Shown one piece after another: positions 54,412-63,501 of a stretch of DNA of 64,000 nucleotides; within the stretch, counting starts at the first letter, position 1; each line of letters starts with the position of its first letter. This DNA is from CAVORB01 sp963736235 (lineage in GTDB: Bacteria; Pseudomonadota; Gammaproteobacteria; Chromatiales; Chromatiaceae). The notes under the pieces are model-generated. The model worked only from the letters and a program-made list of their open reading frames with translations. It ran no database searches and was not told where the DNA came from. The DNA is taken from contig CAVTOR010000005.1 of NCBI GenBank assembly GCA_963736235.1, positions 186,001-250,000 on the forward strand. Direction: 5' to 3'. Made by a program: the position numbers and the translations under genes.

Positions 54412-54858
54412 ATGCACAGCAATGATGTACAGATCGAGCCGTTCCTGCAGGCGTTTCGGGGCAGCTTCACCTCGGCGCTGCGCTGGCATCAGCTCGATGC
54501 CCTGTGGGAGCGGGTACGGGCGCGAGCGGACGAGGGCTGGTATCTCTACGCCGTCGGGGAGCCCCCGCCGACCCGGCCCTCGGACCGGGAGCGCGTTCTC
54601 ACCTTCGTGGAGGAGATCGACAAGCTCCTGCGCCGCGAGCACCGTGAGGACTACTGCGGCATCGTCTACGCCGACGACCTGCAGGAACCCGGATTCCTCA
54701 AGATCTACGACCCGCACAACCTTGGCGTGTCGTGTGGTTACAGCGACAATCCGCCCTTGCCGGGGTGGGTGATGACCCTGATTCCGCCGGTGGACCTGTC
54801 CGCGACGAGGGCGATCCCCAACGCCCGCCGTCACTGGTGGCAGCGGCTCTTCGACTGA
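54412..54858 (+). CDS. conserved hypothetical protein, 148 aa
   Basis: The ATG at 54412 has AGAGG upstream. The product is a soluble acidic protein with no signal peptide (MHSNDVQIEPFLQAFRGSF). Segments GWYLYAVGEPPP, FVEEIDKLLRREH, CGIVYADDLQEPGFLKIYDPHNLGVSCG and PGWVMTLIPPVDL look conserved. I do not recognise the family. It lies about 90 bases ahead of ridA on the same strand. Confidence 0.75.
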   Translation: MHSNDVQIEPFLQAFRGSFTSALRWHQLDALWERVRARADEGWYLYAVGEPPPTRPSDRERVLTFVEEIDKLLRREHREDYCGIVYADDLQEPGFLKIYDPHNLGVSCGYSDNPPLPGWVMTLIPPVDLSATRAIPNARRHWWQRLFD

Positions 54859-54948
54859 TCGCGCCGATGGCGCAATCGGCGCGCGACCTGTTCGCTATCG
54901 CTTCTGGGCCGATGTGCCATCGCAATCCCGAACGAGGAGGCAGAACGC

Positions 54949-55335
54949 ATGAGCAGAGAAATCATTCGTACCGACCGCGCCCCCGCGGCGATCGGCACCT
55001 ATTCCCAGGCGGTGAGGGTCGGCGCGACCATCTACCTGTCCGGTCAGATTCCGCTGGATCCGCAAACCATGGACCTCGTGACAGGCGACAGGGACGCCCA
55101 GATACGCCGCGTGTTTGACAATCTTTCGGCGGTGGCGACAGCAGCCGGCGGCACCCTGGCCGATGTGGTCAAGCTCAACGTCTTCCTGACCGATCTCAAC
55201 GACTTCGCGTTGGTCAATCAGGTCATGACGGAGTATTTCGCCGAGCCTTTCCCAGCGCGCGCCGCGGTTGGCGTGGCCGCCCTGCCGAAGGGCGCGGCGG
55301 TGGAGATGGACGCCGTCATGGTGATCCACGACTGA
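54949..55335 (+). CDS. ridA: RidA family enamine/imine deaminase, 128 aa
   Basis: RidA hydrolyses reactive enamines and imines made by PLP enzymes. The protein opens SREIIRTDRAPAAIGTYSQAV, and it contains YLSGQIPLDP, DVVKLNVFLTDLNDFALVN and the active-site end RAAVGVAALPKGAAVEMDAVMV, with its key arginine and glutamate. The 128-residue length is exactly right for the family. GAGGAGG lies just upstream of the ATG. Confidence 0.95.
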   Translation: MSREIIRTDRAPAAIGTYSQAVRVGATIYLSGQIPLDPQTMDLVTGDRDAQIRRVFDNLSAVATAAGGTLADVVKLNVFLTDLNDFALVNQVMTEYFAEPFPARAAVGVAALPKGAAVEMDAVMVIHD

Positions 55336-55441
55336 GCCGCCCGCATCGGGAATTCTGCCTCATCGCTCGCACCGGGCGCCGTTGCGTTTACAGGTGCTTC
55401 TACTATGATGCGTAGCTTGTGCCGATTACCGGGGTGTCCTC

Positions 55442-56629
55442 ATGCGAACCCAAGCCCTCCTGTTCTCCCTGATTCCGACCGTCTGCTGTACTGCCTGCAG
55501 TTCCAGCTCCGATCACGATTCCGCTCCAGCGGCACGGGGTAGCGCGACCCGGGTCGAGGTCGGCTTGGGAGAAAGGTCCGGATTCCAGCCCGCCGTTGAC
55601 CGCGGCGGCTCCTGGCGCTCCGGTACGCTGCCGGCCGCCGCGACGGGCGGAGACTACGCGGGTTATCCGGCCCTTGCCAGAATGATCGCCAAGCTGGAGC
55701 GCGACGAGGGCTTCGATCCCGGATATCTGAGCGCCGTCTTCTCCCGCGTCGAGCGCCAGCAATGGATCCTTGACTTCGTCAACCGTCCGCAGGCAAAGAG
55801 GTCGACGACACCGACGGGCGCTTGGACCCGCTATCGCGCCAAGTTCCTCACCGAGGCCAACATCGCCAACGGCGCCAGGTTCTGGCAGCGCTATGCGCCC
55901 GTGCTCGAACGCGCGCAGGCCCGGTACGGCGTGCCGCCGGAGTACGTGGTCGCGATCCTTGGCGTGGAGACCCGCTACGGTGGCTATATGGGCAAGCACC
56001 GGGTGCTGGATGCCTTGACGACGCTCGCGTTCGATTTCCCGCGCCGCTCCGAGTTCTTTACCGGCGAGTTGGAGAGCTTCCTGATCATGGCCCGCAACGA
56101 GGGCTTCGATCCGTTCCAGCCCAAGGGCTCGTATGCCGGGGCGATGGGGCTGGGGCAGTTCATGCCATCGAGCTTCCAGCGCTGGGCCGTGGACTTCGAC
56201 GGCGATGGTCGGCGCGACCTGTGGAACACGGAGGACGCCATCGGCAGCGTGGCCAACTACTTCGCCGCCCATGGCTGGCGCAAGGGTGAGCCGGTGGTAG
56301 TCCGGGCGCGGGCGGCTGGATCCGCCGCCGCCATGGAGACTGGTTTCGACACCAGCTACAGCGTCGACGGTCTGAGTCAGCGGGGCGTGGTGCCGAGTGC
56401 CGCCCTCGGCGGCCAGACGCACGTTAGCCTGCTGCGGCTCGACGCTCGCGGTGGCTACGAGTATTGGCTTGGGCTGCCCAACTTCTACGTCATCACCCGC
56501 TACAACCACAGCACCTATTACGCCATGGCGGTTTATCAACTCGCCCAGGCGATCAAGGCGCGCCATGGTCCCTCTACCGGTGCGATTATCTCGCGGCGTG
56601 AATCCGCCTCTGACGGCGCCGCTCTGTAA
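55442..56629 (+). CDS. mltB: MltB-type lytic murein transglycosylase, lipoprotein, 395 aa
   Basis: A hydrophobic N-terminus ends CCTACSSSSD, a lipobox-like site, so the protein should be outer-membrane anchored. The SLT-fold domain has the catalytic glutamate in AILGVETRYGGYMGKH, then TLAFDFPRRSEFFTGELESFL, GSYAGAMGLGQFMPSSF and the terminal GLPNFYVITRYNHSTYYAMAVYQLA, all standard for MltB. It cleaves peptidoglycan glycan strands with anhydro-muropeptide formation. Two hairpin repeats lie just past its stop. Confidence 0.94.
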   Translation: MRTQALLFSLIPTVCCTACSSSSDHDSAPAARGSATRVEVGLGERSGFQPAVDRGGSWRSGTLPAAATGGDYAGYPALARMIAKLERDEGFDPGYLSAVFSRVERQQWILDFVNRPQAKRSTTPTGAWTRYRAKFLTEANIANGARFWQRYAPVLERAQARYGVPPEYVVAILGVETRYGGYMGKHRVLDALTTLAFDFPRRSEFFTGELESFLIMARNEGFDPFQPKGSYAGAMGLGQFMPSSFQRWAVDFDGDGRRDLWNTEDAIGSVANYFAAHGWRKGEPVVVRARAAGSAAAMETGFDTSYSVDGLSQRGVVPSAALGGQTHVSLLRLDARGGYEYWLGLPNFYVITRYNHSTYYAMAVYQLAQAIKARHGPSTGAIISRRESASDGAAL

Positions 56630-56632
56630 GAT

Positions 56633-56770
56633 GCTGATTATTGGCCTTCCTGGCCAAAATCAGCGTCACATCCTATGTGCCGCGAGCAGCGCCGAATTGA
56701 TCAAGGTTTCCCCAAGACGCTGATTTCTCGCCAGCCTCGCCAAATCAGCCCCACATCCACGTGCCGGGGA
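56633..56770. repeat. tandem imperfect hairpin repeats, two units of about 86 bases
   Basis: Each unit opens with GCTGATT and has AATCAGC as its opposite arm (56633-56664 and 56719-56749). Each arm pair is followed by a conserved CACATCC and GTGCCG block (56667-56681; 56752-56766). The first unit has a longer internal stem (TTGGCC/GGCCAA). They lie between converging mltB and the YjbQ-like gene and may work as terminators, or they may be a small interspersed repeat family. Confidence 0.6.
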
Positions 56771-56840
56771 GAGCGCTGCCTTGGTCGGCCTTCGTATGGG
56801 CTTTCGCCGACCAGACGGTCGGAAGCGGAACCCGAAAGTC

Positions 56841-57257
56841 TTACTCGCCGTTGCAGGTGACAGTGACTTGCCTGTGGTGTCCGTGGGTGCGGTGCTCGTA
56901 GAGGTAAACGCCTTGCCAGGTGCCCAGCGCGCATCGGCCGTCACGAATCGGCAAGGTGAGGTCGGTCTTGGTCAGCACCGAGCGGACGTGGGCGGGCATG
57001 TCGTCCGGGCCCTCGTCGGTATGCTCGAATAGACGGTCCCCGTCCGGGATCAGGCGGGACAGGAATGCCTCCAGATCCCGGCGAACCGTGGGGTCGGCAT
57101 TCTCGCACAGGATCAGTGAGGCGCTGGTGTGGTGCAAGAACAGGTGGCAGAGGCCGGTGCGGACGCCTGACTCACGGACCGCCTCGGTGACTTGCCGGGT
57201 AATGTCGTAGGTGCCCCGCCCGCGGGTGGCTACCTCCAGTCGTTTCTGTCCGATCAT
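56841..57257 (-). CDS. YjbQ-family protein (UPF0047), 138 aa
   Basis: The ATG at 57257 has GGGAGAA five bases upstream. The beta-rich protein carries the family's conserved CHLFLHHTSASLILCENADP, EHTDEGPDDMPAHVRS and GTWQGVYLYEHRTHGHHRQV. Members have weak thiamine-phosphate synthase activity in complementation tests, but the real role is unclear. The gene stands alone on the minus strand between mltB and recG. Confidence 0.92.
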   Translation of the reverse strand: MIGQKRLEVATRGRGTYDITRQVTEAVRESGVRTGLCHLFLHHTSASLILCENADPTVRRDLEAFLSRLIPDGDRLFEHTDEGPDDMPAHVRSVLTKTDLTLPIRDGRCALGTWQGVYLYEHRTHGHHRQVTVTCNGE

Positions 57258-57392
57258 CGCGTTCTCCCGTTTTTCGGGCACCTTGAATGCTGAAAGGCAC
57301 CCATCCTGGCAAGGCGCGCCGGGTCCGGGTATTTTGGTTCCCGGCGGCTCGGCGCCGTCATTTAATCAGACCGACGGAGCCCGCGGAAGCCG

Positions 57393-59482
57393 ATGAGCCA
57401 GGCGTTGGACAAGGTGCCGGTGGAGGGGCTGCGCGGGGTGGGACCGCGGGTTGCAGAGCGCCTGGGTCGGCTCGGCATCGCCACGGTGCAGGATCTGCTG
57501 TTCCACCTGCCGCTGCGCTATCAGGATCGAACACGCCTGATCCCGCTGCGGGACCTGCGCCCGGGAGATGAGGCGCTGGTGGAAGGGGAGGTCGCCGACT
57601 CCGGGATCGCGTTCGGGCGCCGCCGCTCGCTCAAGGTCTGGCTGAGGGATCGGGAAGGCGACGGTCTGCTGCTTCGCTTCTTTCACTTCTCGCAGACCCA
57701 GGCGGTCGGATTCAAGCCAGGGACCCGGCTTCGCTGTTTCGGCGAGGTGCGCCGCGGGCCGCAGTCGATGGAGATGATCCATCCCGAATACCGGCTCGGT
57801 GCCGCGGACGACGTCCAATCGCTGGAGAGCGCACTGACCCCGATCTACCCGACCACGGAGGGGCTTCAGCAGTCGTCCTTGCGCTCCCTCACCGATCAGG
57901 CCCTGGCCCTGCTGGATGCACAGGGCGTCACGGTGCGCGAGATGCTACCTGCCGAGGTCGTCGGCCGCTATGGGCTGCCCCCGCTGACAGAGGCGCTGCG
58001 CATCCTCCACCGGCCGCCGGTCGCCGTGAGCGCGGCGGAGCTGCGCGAGCGCCGGCACCCGGCGTTCCGACGCTTGGCGTTCGAGGAATTGGTCGCCCAT
58101 CAAGTGAGTCTGCGCCGGCTGCGGCGGCGCCAGCAGCGGGTCGGGGCGCCGGTGCTAGCCGGTGGCGGCGAGCTGCGGGCTAGGTTTCTCGGCGGTTTGC
58201 CGTTCGCGCTCACGGGCGCGCAGCGGCGGGTGATGGATGAGATCTCGGCCGACCTCGAGCGGCCCTACCCCATGCTCCGCTTGCTGCAGGGAGACGTGGG
58301 TTCCGGCAAGACCGTGATCGCCGCCCTCGCTGCCCTGCAGGCGGTCGAAGCGGGATTCCAGGTGGCGCTGATGGCGCCCACGGAGCTGCTTTCGGAGCAG
58401 CATCTGCGAAACCTCTCCATCTGGCTTGAGCCCCTCGGACTGACCCCGCTCTGGCTCGCCGGCCGTCACAAGGGCGGGGAACGCACCGACCTCCTCACTC
58501 GGATTGCCCGCGGGGAAGCGATGGTCATCGTGGGTACCCATGCCTTGTTCCAGGAGGAGGTGGCGTTCCACGACCTCGGGCTCGCCATCGTTGACGAGCA
58601 GCACAGATTCGGTGTTCACCAGCGCATGCGCCTGCGGGAGAAGGGCGCTCGCGACGGCCGGGCTCCCCACCAGCTCATCATGACCGCCACCCCCATCCCC
58701 CGTTCCCTGGCCATGACGCTTTATGGGGATCTCGACCTGTCGGTGATCGACGAGATGCCCCCGGGTCGGACCCCGGTGACGACGGTCGCGATCCCCGACG
58801 CGCGTCGCGGTGAGGTGATCGCCAGGGTGCGCGATGCCTGCGCCGAAGGCCGGCAGGCCTACTGGGTGTGCACCCTGATCGAAGAGTCCGAGGCGCTGCA
58901 GTGTCAGGCCGCGGAGGACACGGCGCGCGCGCTCTCCGAGGCGCTTCCCGGCTTGCGGGTCGGGCTTGTGCATGGCCGGCTGAAGGCCGCGGAGCGCGCG
59001 GAGGTGATGGCGGCATTCGCCGGCGCTACCCTCGACCTGCTGGTGGCGACCACGGTGATCGAGGTCGGCGTGGATGTCCCCAACGCTAGCCTGATGATTA
59101 TCGAGAACCCGGAGCGGCTGGGTCTCGCCCAGCTCCATCAACTGCGGGGCCGGGTGGGGCGCGGCTCTGTCGAGAGCCATTGCGTCCTGCTTTTCACGCG
59201 CCCTTGTCGCACCAGGCCCGGGAGCGGATCGATATGCTGCGCCGCAGTACCGACGGCTTCGAGATCGCGCGTCGGGACCTGGACATGCGCGGTCCCGGCG
59301 AGGTCCTGGGCACGCGCCAGACCGGAGACGTCCAGTTTCGCATCGCGGATCCCTTGGCGGACGAGCATCTGCTCGCCGCCGCCCAGCAGGCCGCGGACCT
59401 CGTGCTCGACCGGTGCCCCGATCTGGTGTTGCCCCTGATCGAGCGCTGGTTCAGGGCCAAGGTGGAATACGTCGGCGTCTAG
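57393..59482 (+). CDS. recG: ATP-dependent DNA helicase RecG, frameshifted near the 3' end
   Basis: RecG remodels stalled forks and Holliday junctions. The wedge domain (VPVEGLRGVGPRVAERLGRLGI, then FHLPLRYQDRT) is followed by helicase motifs GDVGSGKTVIAALAAL, VDEQHRFGVHQR, MTATPIPRSL, VHGRLK, VATTVIEVGVDVPNA and QLRGRVGRG. Near 59197 the frame changes: CTTTTCACG should read LLFHAPLS, and one missing base explains it. The product resumes SHQARERIDMLRRSTDGFEIARRDLDMRGPGE to the stop at 59482. Repaired, it has about 697 residues, the normal length. Confidence 0.93.
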
Positions 59483-59639
59483 TACCTGCCTCGGCAGCGT
59501 GCAAAGGGCGTTCTCGCGGTGGGAACCGCCGGGATGGGTTCCGATGCCTGCAGGCGCGGTTCGCGCTGTGTCATAATCCTCGCCCGTTGCCGAGGGGTAC
59601 GCCCGGGTTGCGAGCGCCATCAACCAACGAACCGCGAAC

Positions 59640-60542
59640 ATGAACCTACCGGAGATCGAGTCAGGACATCCGCGTGCGCCGAGCTGGCCCGAGCGGCTTG
59701 TGCTCTATGTCAGGCTCGTGCGTCTCAATCGACCGATCGGCATCTTCCTGCTCATGTGGCCAGCGCTCTGGGCGTTGTGGATCGCCGGGGATGGGAACCC
59801 TCCGTGGGCGGTGGTGCTGATCTTCGTGACCGGGGTCGTCCTGATGCGATCGGCCGGGTGCGCCATCAACGACTACGCGGACCGCGATTTCGACGGAAAT
59901 GTGGCGCGCACCCAGGGACGACCCCTGGCGGCGGGGCTCGTAGGCCCGAGGGAGGCGGTCGGCGTATTCCTGGTGCTCAGCCTGGCGTCTTTCGCCTTGG
60001 TGCTGATGCTTAACTGGCAGACCATTGCGTTGTCAGTGGTCGCGGTTGCCTTGGTCGTGATCTATCCGTACATGAAGCGCCTCACGCATCTGCCCCAGCT
60101 GTTCCTCGGCGCCGCGTTTGGATGGGCGGTGCCCATGGCCTTTACCGCGATAACCGGAACCGTGCCTCATCCGGCATGGTTGTTGTTCGCGGCCGCGGTG
60201 CTGTGGGCACTGATCTACGATACCCAGTACGCCATGGTCGACCGGGAGGACGACCTGAAGATCGGGATCAAGTCCTCCGCGATCCTCTTCGGGCGTTACG
60301 ACCGGCTGATTATCGGTGTGCTTCAGGTCCTGTTGCTGGTCCTCTTGGCCTATATCGGTGCGTTAGCGGGGCGAGATGCCTGGTATCTCGGGGGGCTCGC
60401 CGTGGCTGCCGCGCTCGCGCTCTACCAGCAGTTCCTGATCCGAAACCGAGACCCGGCCGCCTGTTTCGAGGCCTTCCTCAACAACAATTATCTCGGGATG
60501 GCCGTGTTCGTCGGGCTGGTCCTAGACTATGCGCTAAATTGA
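59640..60542 (+). CDS. ubiA: 4-hydroxybenzoate octaprenyltransferase, 300 aa
   Basis: UbiA adds the polyprenyl tail to 4-hydroxybenzoate in ubiquinone synthesis, in the inner membrane. Both Asp-rich prenyl-diphosphate motifs are present, INDYADRDFDGNVARTQGRP and YDTQYAMVDREDDLKIGIKS, with about eight membrane helices. The ATG at 59640 begins MNLPEIESGHPRAPSWPERL. No ubiC (chorismate lyase) gene lies upstream, so that function is elsewhere or replaced. Confidence 0.95.
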   Translation: MNLPEIESGHPRAPSWPERLVLYVRLVRLNRPIGIFLLMWPALWALWIAGDGNPPWAVVLIFVTGVVLMRSAGCAINDYADRDFDGNVARTQGRPLAAGLVGPREAVGVFLVLSLASFALVLMLNWQTIALSVVAVALVVIYPYMKRLTHLPQLFLGAAFGWAVPMAFTAITGTVPHPAWLLFAAAVLWALIYDTQYAMVDREDDLKIGIKSSAILFGRYDRLIIGVLQVLLLVLLAYIGALAGRDAWYLGGLAVAAALALYQQFLIRNRDPAACFEAFLNNNYLGMAVFVGLVLDYALN

Positions 60543-60674
60543 CGGGTCCGCGGCGGAAGAACCCGCGGGCGCCTTGCGGATCAAACTTTGAACCTTGCCC
60601 GTGACCCGGCGCGGCAGAAAGTCAATTCGACGGTGCTCCTCCGGGGCGCACCAATTTCTAGAGGAAAGTCAGAT

Positions 60675-61334
60675 ATGTTGATGAAAGCCTTGTTGCAGAC
60701 GGTCCTGGGGGTGTTTGTCGCGGCCCAGGCTCTGGCCTTCGATGAGGGTATCGACTACACACGGTTGGCCGAGCCCCAAGCCACGGAGACGGCGGACAAG
60801 ATCGAGGTACTGGAGGTCTTCATGTATAGCTGCCCTCACTGCTACCACCTGGAGCCCGACATCGACGCCTGGCTGAAGACCAAGCCGGAGAATGTGGAGT
60901 TCCGGCGTATGCCAGCAATCTTCGGGCCCAAGGTCGAGCCTCACGCCCGGGCCTTCTACGCGGCGGAACTCATGGGCGTGGAGGAGAAGTTCCACATGCC
61001 CCTGTTCGCCGCGCTGCACGACAAGAAGCGAGAGATCTGGACCGAGGACGCCTTGGTCGCCTTCGCCGAGGAGCAGGGCATCGACGGCGCCGAGTTCCGG
61101 GCGGCCTACAATTCCTTCTACACCAACATGAAGGTGCGGCGGGCGACGGAGATGGGTCGCCGCTACGGCATCGACGGGGTTCCGGCCGTGGTTGTCAACG
61201 GGAAGTACCGCACCAGCCCGTCGCAGACCGGCAGCAGGGACGGCCTGGTCAAGGTAGTCAATTACCTTATCGACGTGGAGTCGGGGAAAGTGGCGGCCGA
61301 CAAGGTTGCGCCGGGATCTGGGGGTGGTTCGTGA
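60675..61334 (+). CDS. dsbA: thiol:disulfide interchange protein DsbA, 219 aa
   Basis: A signal peptide (about 21 residues, ending QALAF) precedes a thioredoxin-like periplasmic oxidase with the active site CPHC near residues 53-56 and a cis-proline loop GVPAVVVNGKY. DsbA forms disulfides in exported proteins, such as the several cysteine-bearing secreted proteins in this window. I start at the ATG at 60675, which has GAGGAAAG upstream; the open frame upstream is not conserved. Confidence 0.94.
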   Translation: MLMKALLQTVLGVFVAAQALAFDEGIDYTRLAEPQATETADKIEVLEVFMYSCPHCYHLEPDIDAWLKTKPENVEFRRMPAIFGPKVEPHARAFYAAELMGVEEKFHMPLFAALHDKKREIWTEDALVAFAEEQGIDGAEFRAAYNSFYTNMKVRRATEMGRRYGIDGVPAVVVNGKYRTSPSQTGSRDGLVKVVNYLIDVESGKVAADKVAPGSGGGS

Positions 61335-61436
61335 GTGCGTGAGGGGCTGATCGCTGGGGTCCCAACGGGATCACCCATCGCTATTCCGCGCGCGTGATCT
61401 CCGAGCGCGCGGGATGTGGAGGCATGGTCCCGTGTC

Positions 61437-61971
61437 CTAATCGTAGTAGGCGGGTTTGACCTCTTCGATGACCTTGGCGTCCGGGTTCGGGAACCGCTGT
61501 ACCACCCAGTCGGGCAGCTTTGCCTGGTTGGCGTGGTAGAGGGCCTCGGATTCGATGAGGACGAGCACCAGCACGGTCACCATCACGGGCAGTATCCCCA
61601 GCCCGCCGATCAGGGCCATCACCGCCTCCTTCATCATCCCCAGGTAGGTATAGCCCACCCAGCCCAGGAACATGATCAAGAGCAGCATCGTGAGCATGAA
61701 GAGGAAGATCTTGCTGCGACGCGCACAGACCTGCCAGTGACACATGGGGTACCAGGGATCCTGGCGCAGTGACCTGCGTGCCCGCCATAGCGTGTAGCCC
61801 AGGATGCTGAAGGAAATGGCCGGAATCATGGCCATGACCCAGGGGAAGCTTCCCGCCACGCCACCGGCGCGCAACCGCCATCAGGATGTGGTTTCCGATC
61901 AGGTTGGTCAGGAAGAGCTCGTGGGGGACGTTGGCCTTCTTGATCTCTTCGGTGCTGACTTCAAAGCGCAT
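61437..61971 (-). CDS. unrecognised multi-pass membrane protein, about 178 aa, frameshifted
   Basis: The ATG at 61971 begins MRFEVSTEEIKKANVPHELFLTNLIGNHILMAV. The frame is lost near 61865 and continues in the next as AGGVAGSFPWVMAMIPAISFSILGYTLWRARRSLRQ to a stop at 61437. The repaired product has about three membrane helices (PAISFSILGYTLW, IFLFMLTMLLLIMFLGWVGYTY, LGILPVMVTVLVLVLI) and a short C-terminal tail. I do not recognise the family. It converges on dsbA. Confidence 0.7.
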
Positions 61972-62094
61972 GGAGGCTTTCCGTCCGGCTTAACGATAAG
62001 CGAATTAGAATACAGTAACGGTTCTTGCGCTTCACCTTGGCATGGCCCCAAGGACTAGGTTTTCGGTCGCGGCCAGGCGACTACGGGAAACCGT

Positions 62095-62838
62095 TCAGGC
62101 GGCGCCGCATACAGCGCAGTGCGGGTCGGCGGGAAGCCGGACGGTGCGGAACTCCATGGTCATGGCGTCCATCAGCAGCAGGCGTCCGTACAGGGGCTCT
62201 CCGGTACCGGTGAGGATTTTCAGGACCTCCGTCGCCTGGATGCTGCCGATGATGCCCACCACTGGCGCGAGTACGCCATTCGCCGAGCAGGTCTCGTCCA
62301 CGCTTCCATCGCGCGGATAAAGACACTGATAACAGGGGCCGCCAGCCTTGCCCCTGAAGGTCGAGACCTGTCCCTCGGTGCGGATGGCGGCCCCGGACAC
62401 CAGCGGCACGCCCGCCCGAAAGCAGGCCTCGTTCACGGCGAAGCGGGTGGCGAAGTTGTCGCAGGCGTCCACCACCACGTCCACGCCCGAGACCAGAGCC
62501 GGCAGGGTCGATTCGCTGATGGCGACCTTGAGGCCCTCGACCCGCACTTCCGGATTGAGGGAGCGCAGGGCCTCGGTTGCCGACTCGACCTTGGTCTTGC
62601 CGATGCGCGCCGTGCTGTGCAGGATCTGGCGCTGAAGATTGGAGAGGTCCACCGCGTCGAAATCCGCCACCAGCAGCCGTCCCACGCCCGCGGCCACCAG
62701 ATACATGGCCACCGGTGAGCCGAGCCCGCCGAGACCCACCACCAGCGCGGTGGATTCGAGCAGCCGCTCCTGCCCCTCGACGCCGATGGTGGGCAGCATG
62801 ATCTGGCGGCTGTAGCGCAGCAGTTGGTCGTCGTTCAT
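62095..62838 (-). CDS. moeB: HesA/MoeB/ThiF-family adenylyltransferase, 247 aa
   Basis: An E1-like enzyme that adenylates the C-terminal Gly-Gly of a sulfur carrier such as MoaD or ThiS. It begins MNDDQLLRYSRQIMLPTIGVEGQ and has the nucleotide loop VGLGGLGSPVA, DLSNLQRQILHS, DACDNFATRF and zinc-binding cysteines in CYQCLYP and HCAVCG. It has no rhodanese domain, so it is the short form. MoeB and ThiF cannot be told apart with certainty from the sequence. Confidence 0.92.
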   Translation of the reverse strand: MNDDQLLRYSRQIMLPTIGVEGQERLLESTALVVGLGGLGSPVAMYLVAAGVGRLLVADFDAVDLSNLQRQILHSTARIGKTKVESATEALRSLNPEVRVEGLKVAISESTLPALVSGVDVVVDACDNFATRFAVNEACFRAGVPLVSGAAIRTEGQVSTFRGKAGGPCYQCLYPRDGSVDETCSANGVLAPVVGIIGSIQATEVLKILTGTGEPLYGRLLLMDAMTMEFRTVRLPADPHCAVCGAA

Positions 62839-62956
62839 GGCCTGGAAGCGAATCGGGATCAGGGGTCGGCGGACGACTCGGCATTTTCGGCGGCTCGCTG
62901 GCCGCCTTGCCCGCTTGCACGCGACATGTGGCCCTGCATAACCTTCGTGGCGCCTG

Positions 62957-63367
62957 TTACAGGTATCGTCGCCAATGCTCTGGCCGATGGTCGCGGCAGC
63001 CGTGCTCGAGGGTCTGATAGCGGCTGGCAAAGACCTTTTGGATGCAGTTGCGTTCGCCGCGGGCGCACCCGCAATTGGCGCGGAAGGTTTCTTCCGAGTA
63101 ATGGTAGAGGGCCCGCTTGATGCGGTGCAGGAGCTTGTTGTCGAGATGCAGGCCGAGCTCGCCGATGGTCTCCTCGATCTCCTCGAGTGTGATCTGCAGT
63201 AGGTCGTAGCTCACCGAGAGCAGCCGCGCCGAGAGCGGCTCGGCACGCAGAATCCCGGGGACGTCGGCCAGGAGCAACGATGCCCGGTGCGCTTGATCAG
63301 GCAGCGGGTGCAGCGCGCTGAACGGGATCTGGCGATGCTTTACGCGGTCGGCTTCGGGGATGTCCAT
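62957..63367 (-). CDS. conserved hypothetical protein, 136 aa
   Basis: The product begins MDIPEADRVKHRQIPFSALHPLPDQAH. Its middle (LSVSYDLLQITLEEIEETIGELGLHLDNKLLHRIKRALYHYSEETFRANCGC) is a ferredoxin-like or heavy-metal-domain-like alpha/beta pattern, and it ends in CRDHRPEHWRRYL. I do not recognise the family. No Shine-Dalgarno sequence precedes the ATG. TTGATA and TAGCAT elements 16 bases apart (63404-63399 and 63382-63377) would start the RNA within a few bases of the ATG, so the message may be leaderless. Confidence 0.75.
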   Translation of the reverse strand: MDIPEADRVKHRQIPFSALHPLPDQAHRASLLLADVPGILRAEPLSARLLSVSYDLLQITLEEIEETIGELGLHLDNKLLHRIKRALYHYSEETFRANCGCARGERNCIQKVFASRYQTLEHGCRDHRPEHWRRYL

Positions 63368-63501
63368 AGAATTTGTATGCTAGTCGAGGGGTCGAATTTA
63401 TCAAGAACCAAATCGTCGATCCCGCCTCGAATTTCCCTTGTCAAGTGCGCTCGGATTTTTCTCCCGTGCCCGGCTGGGTGCCACGGCCAATCGACAGTGG
63501 C

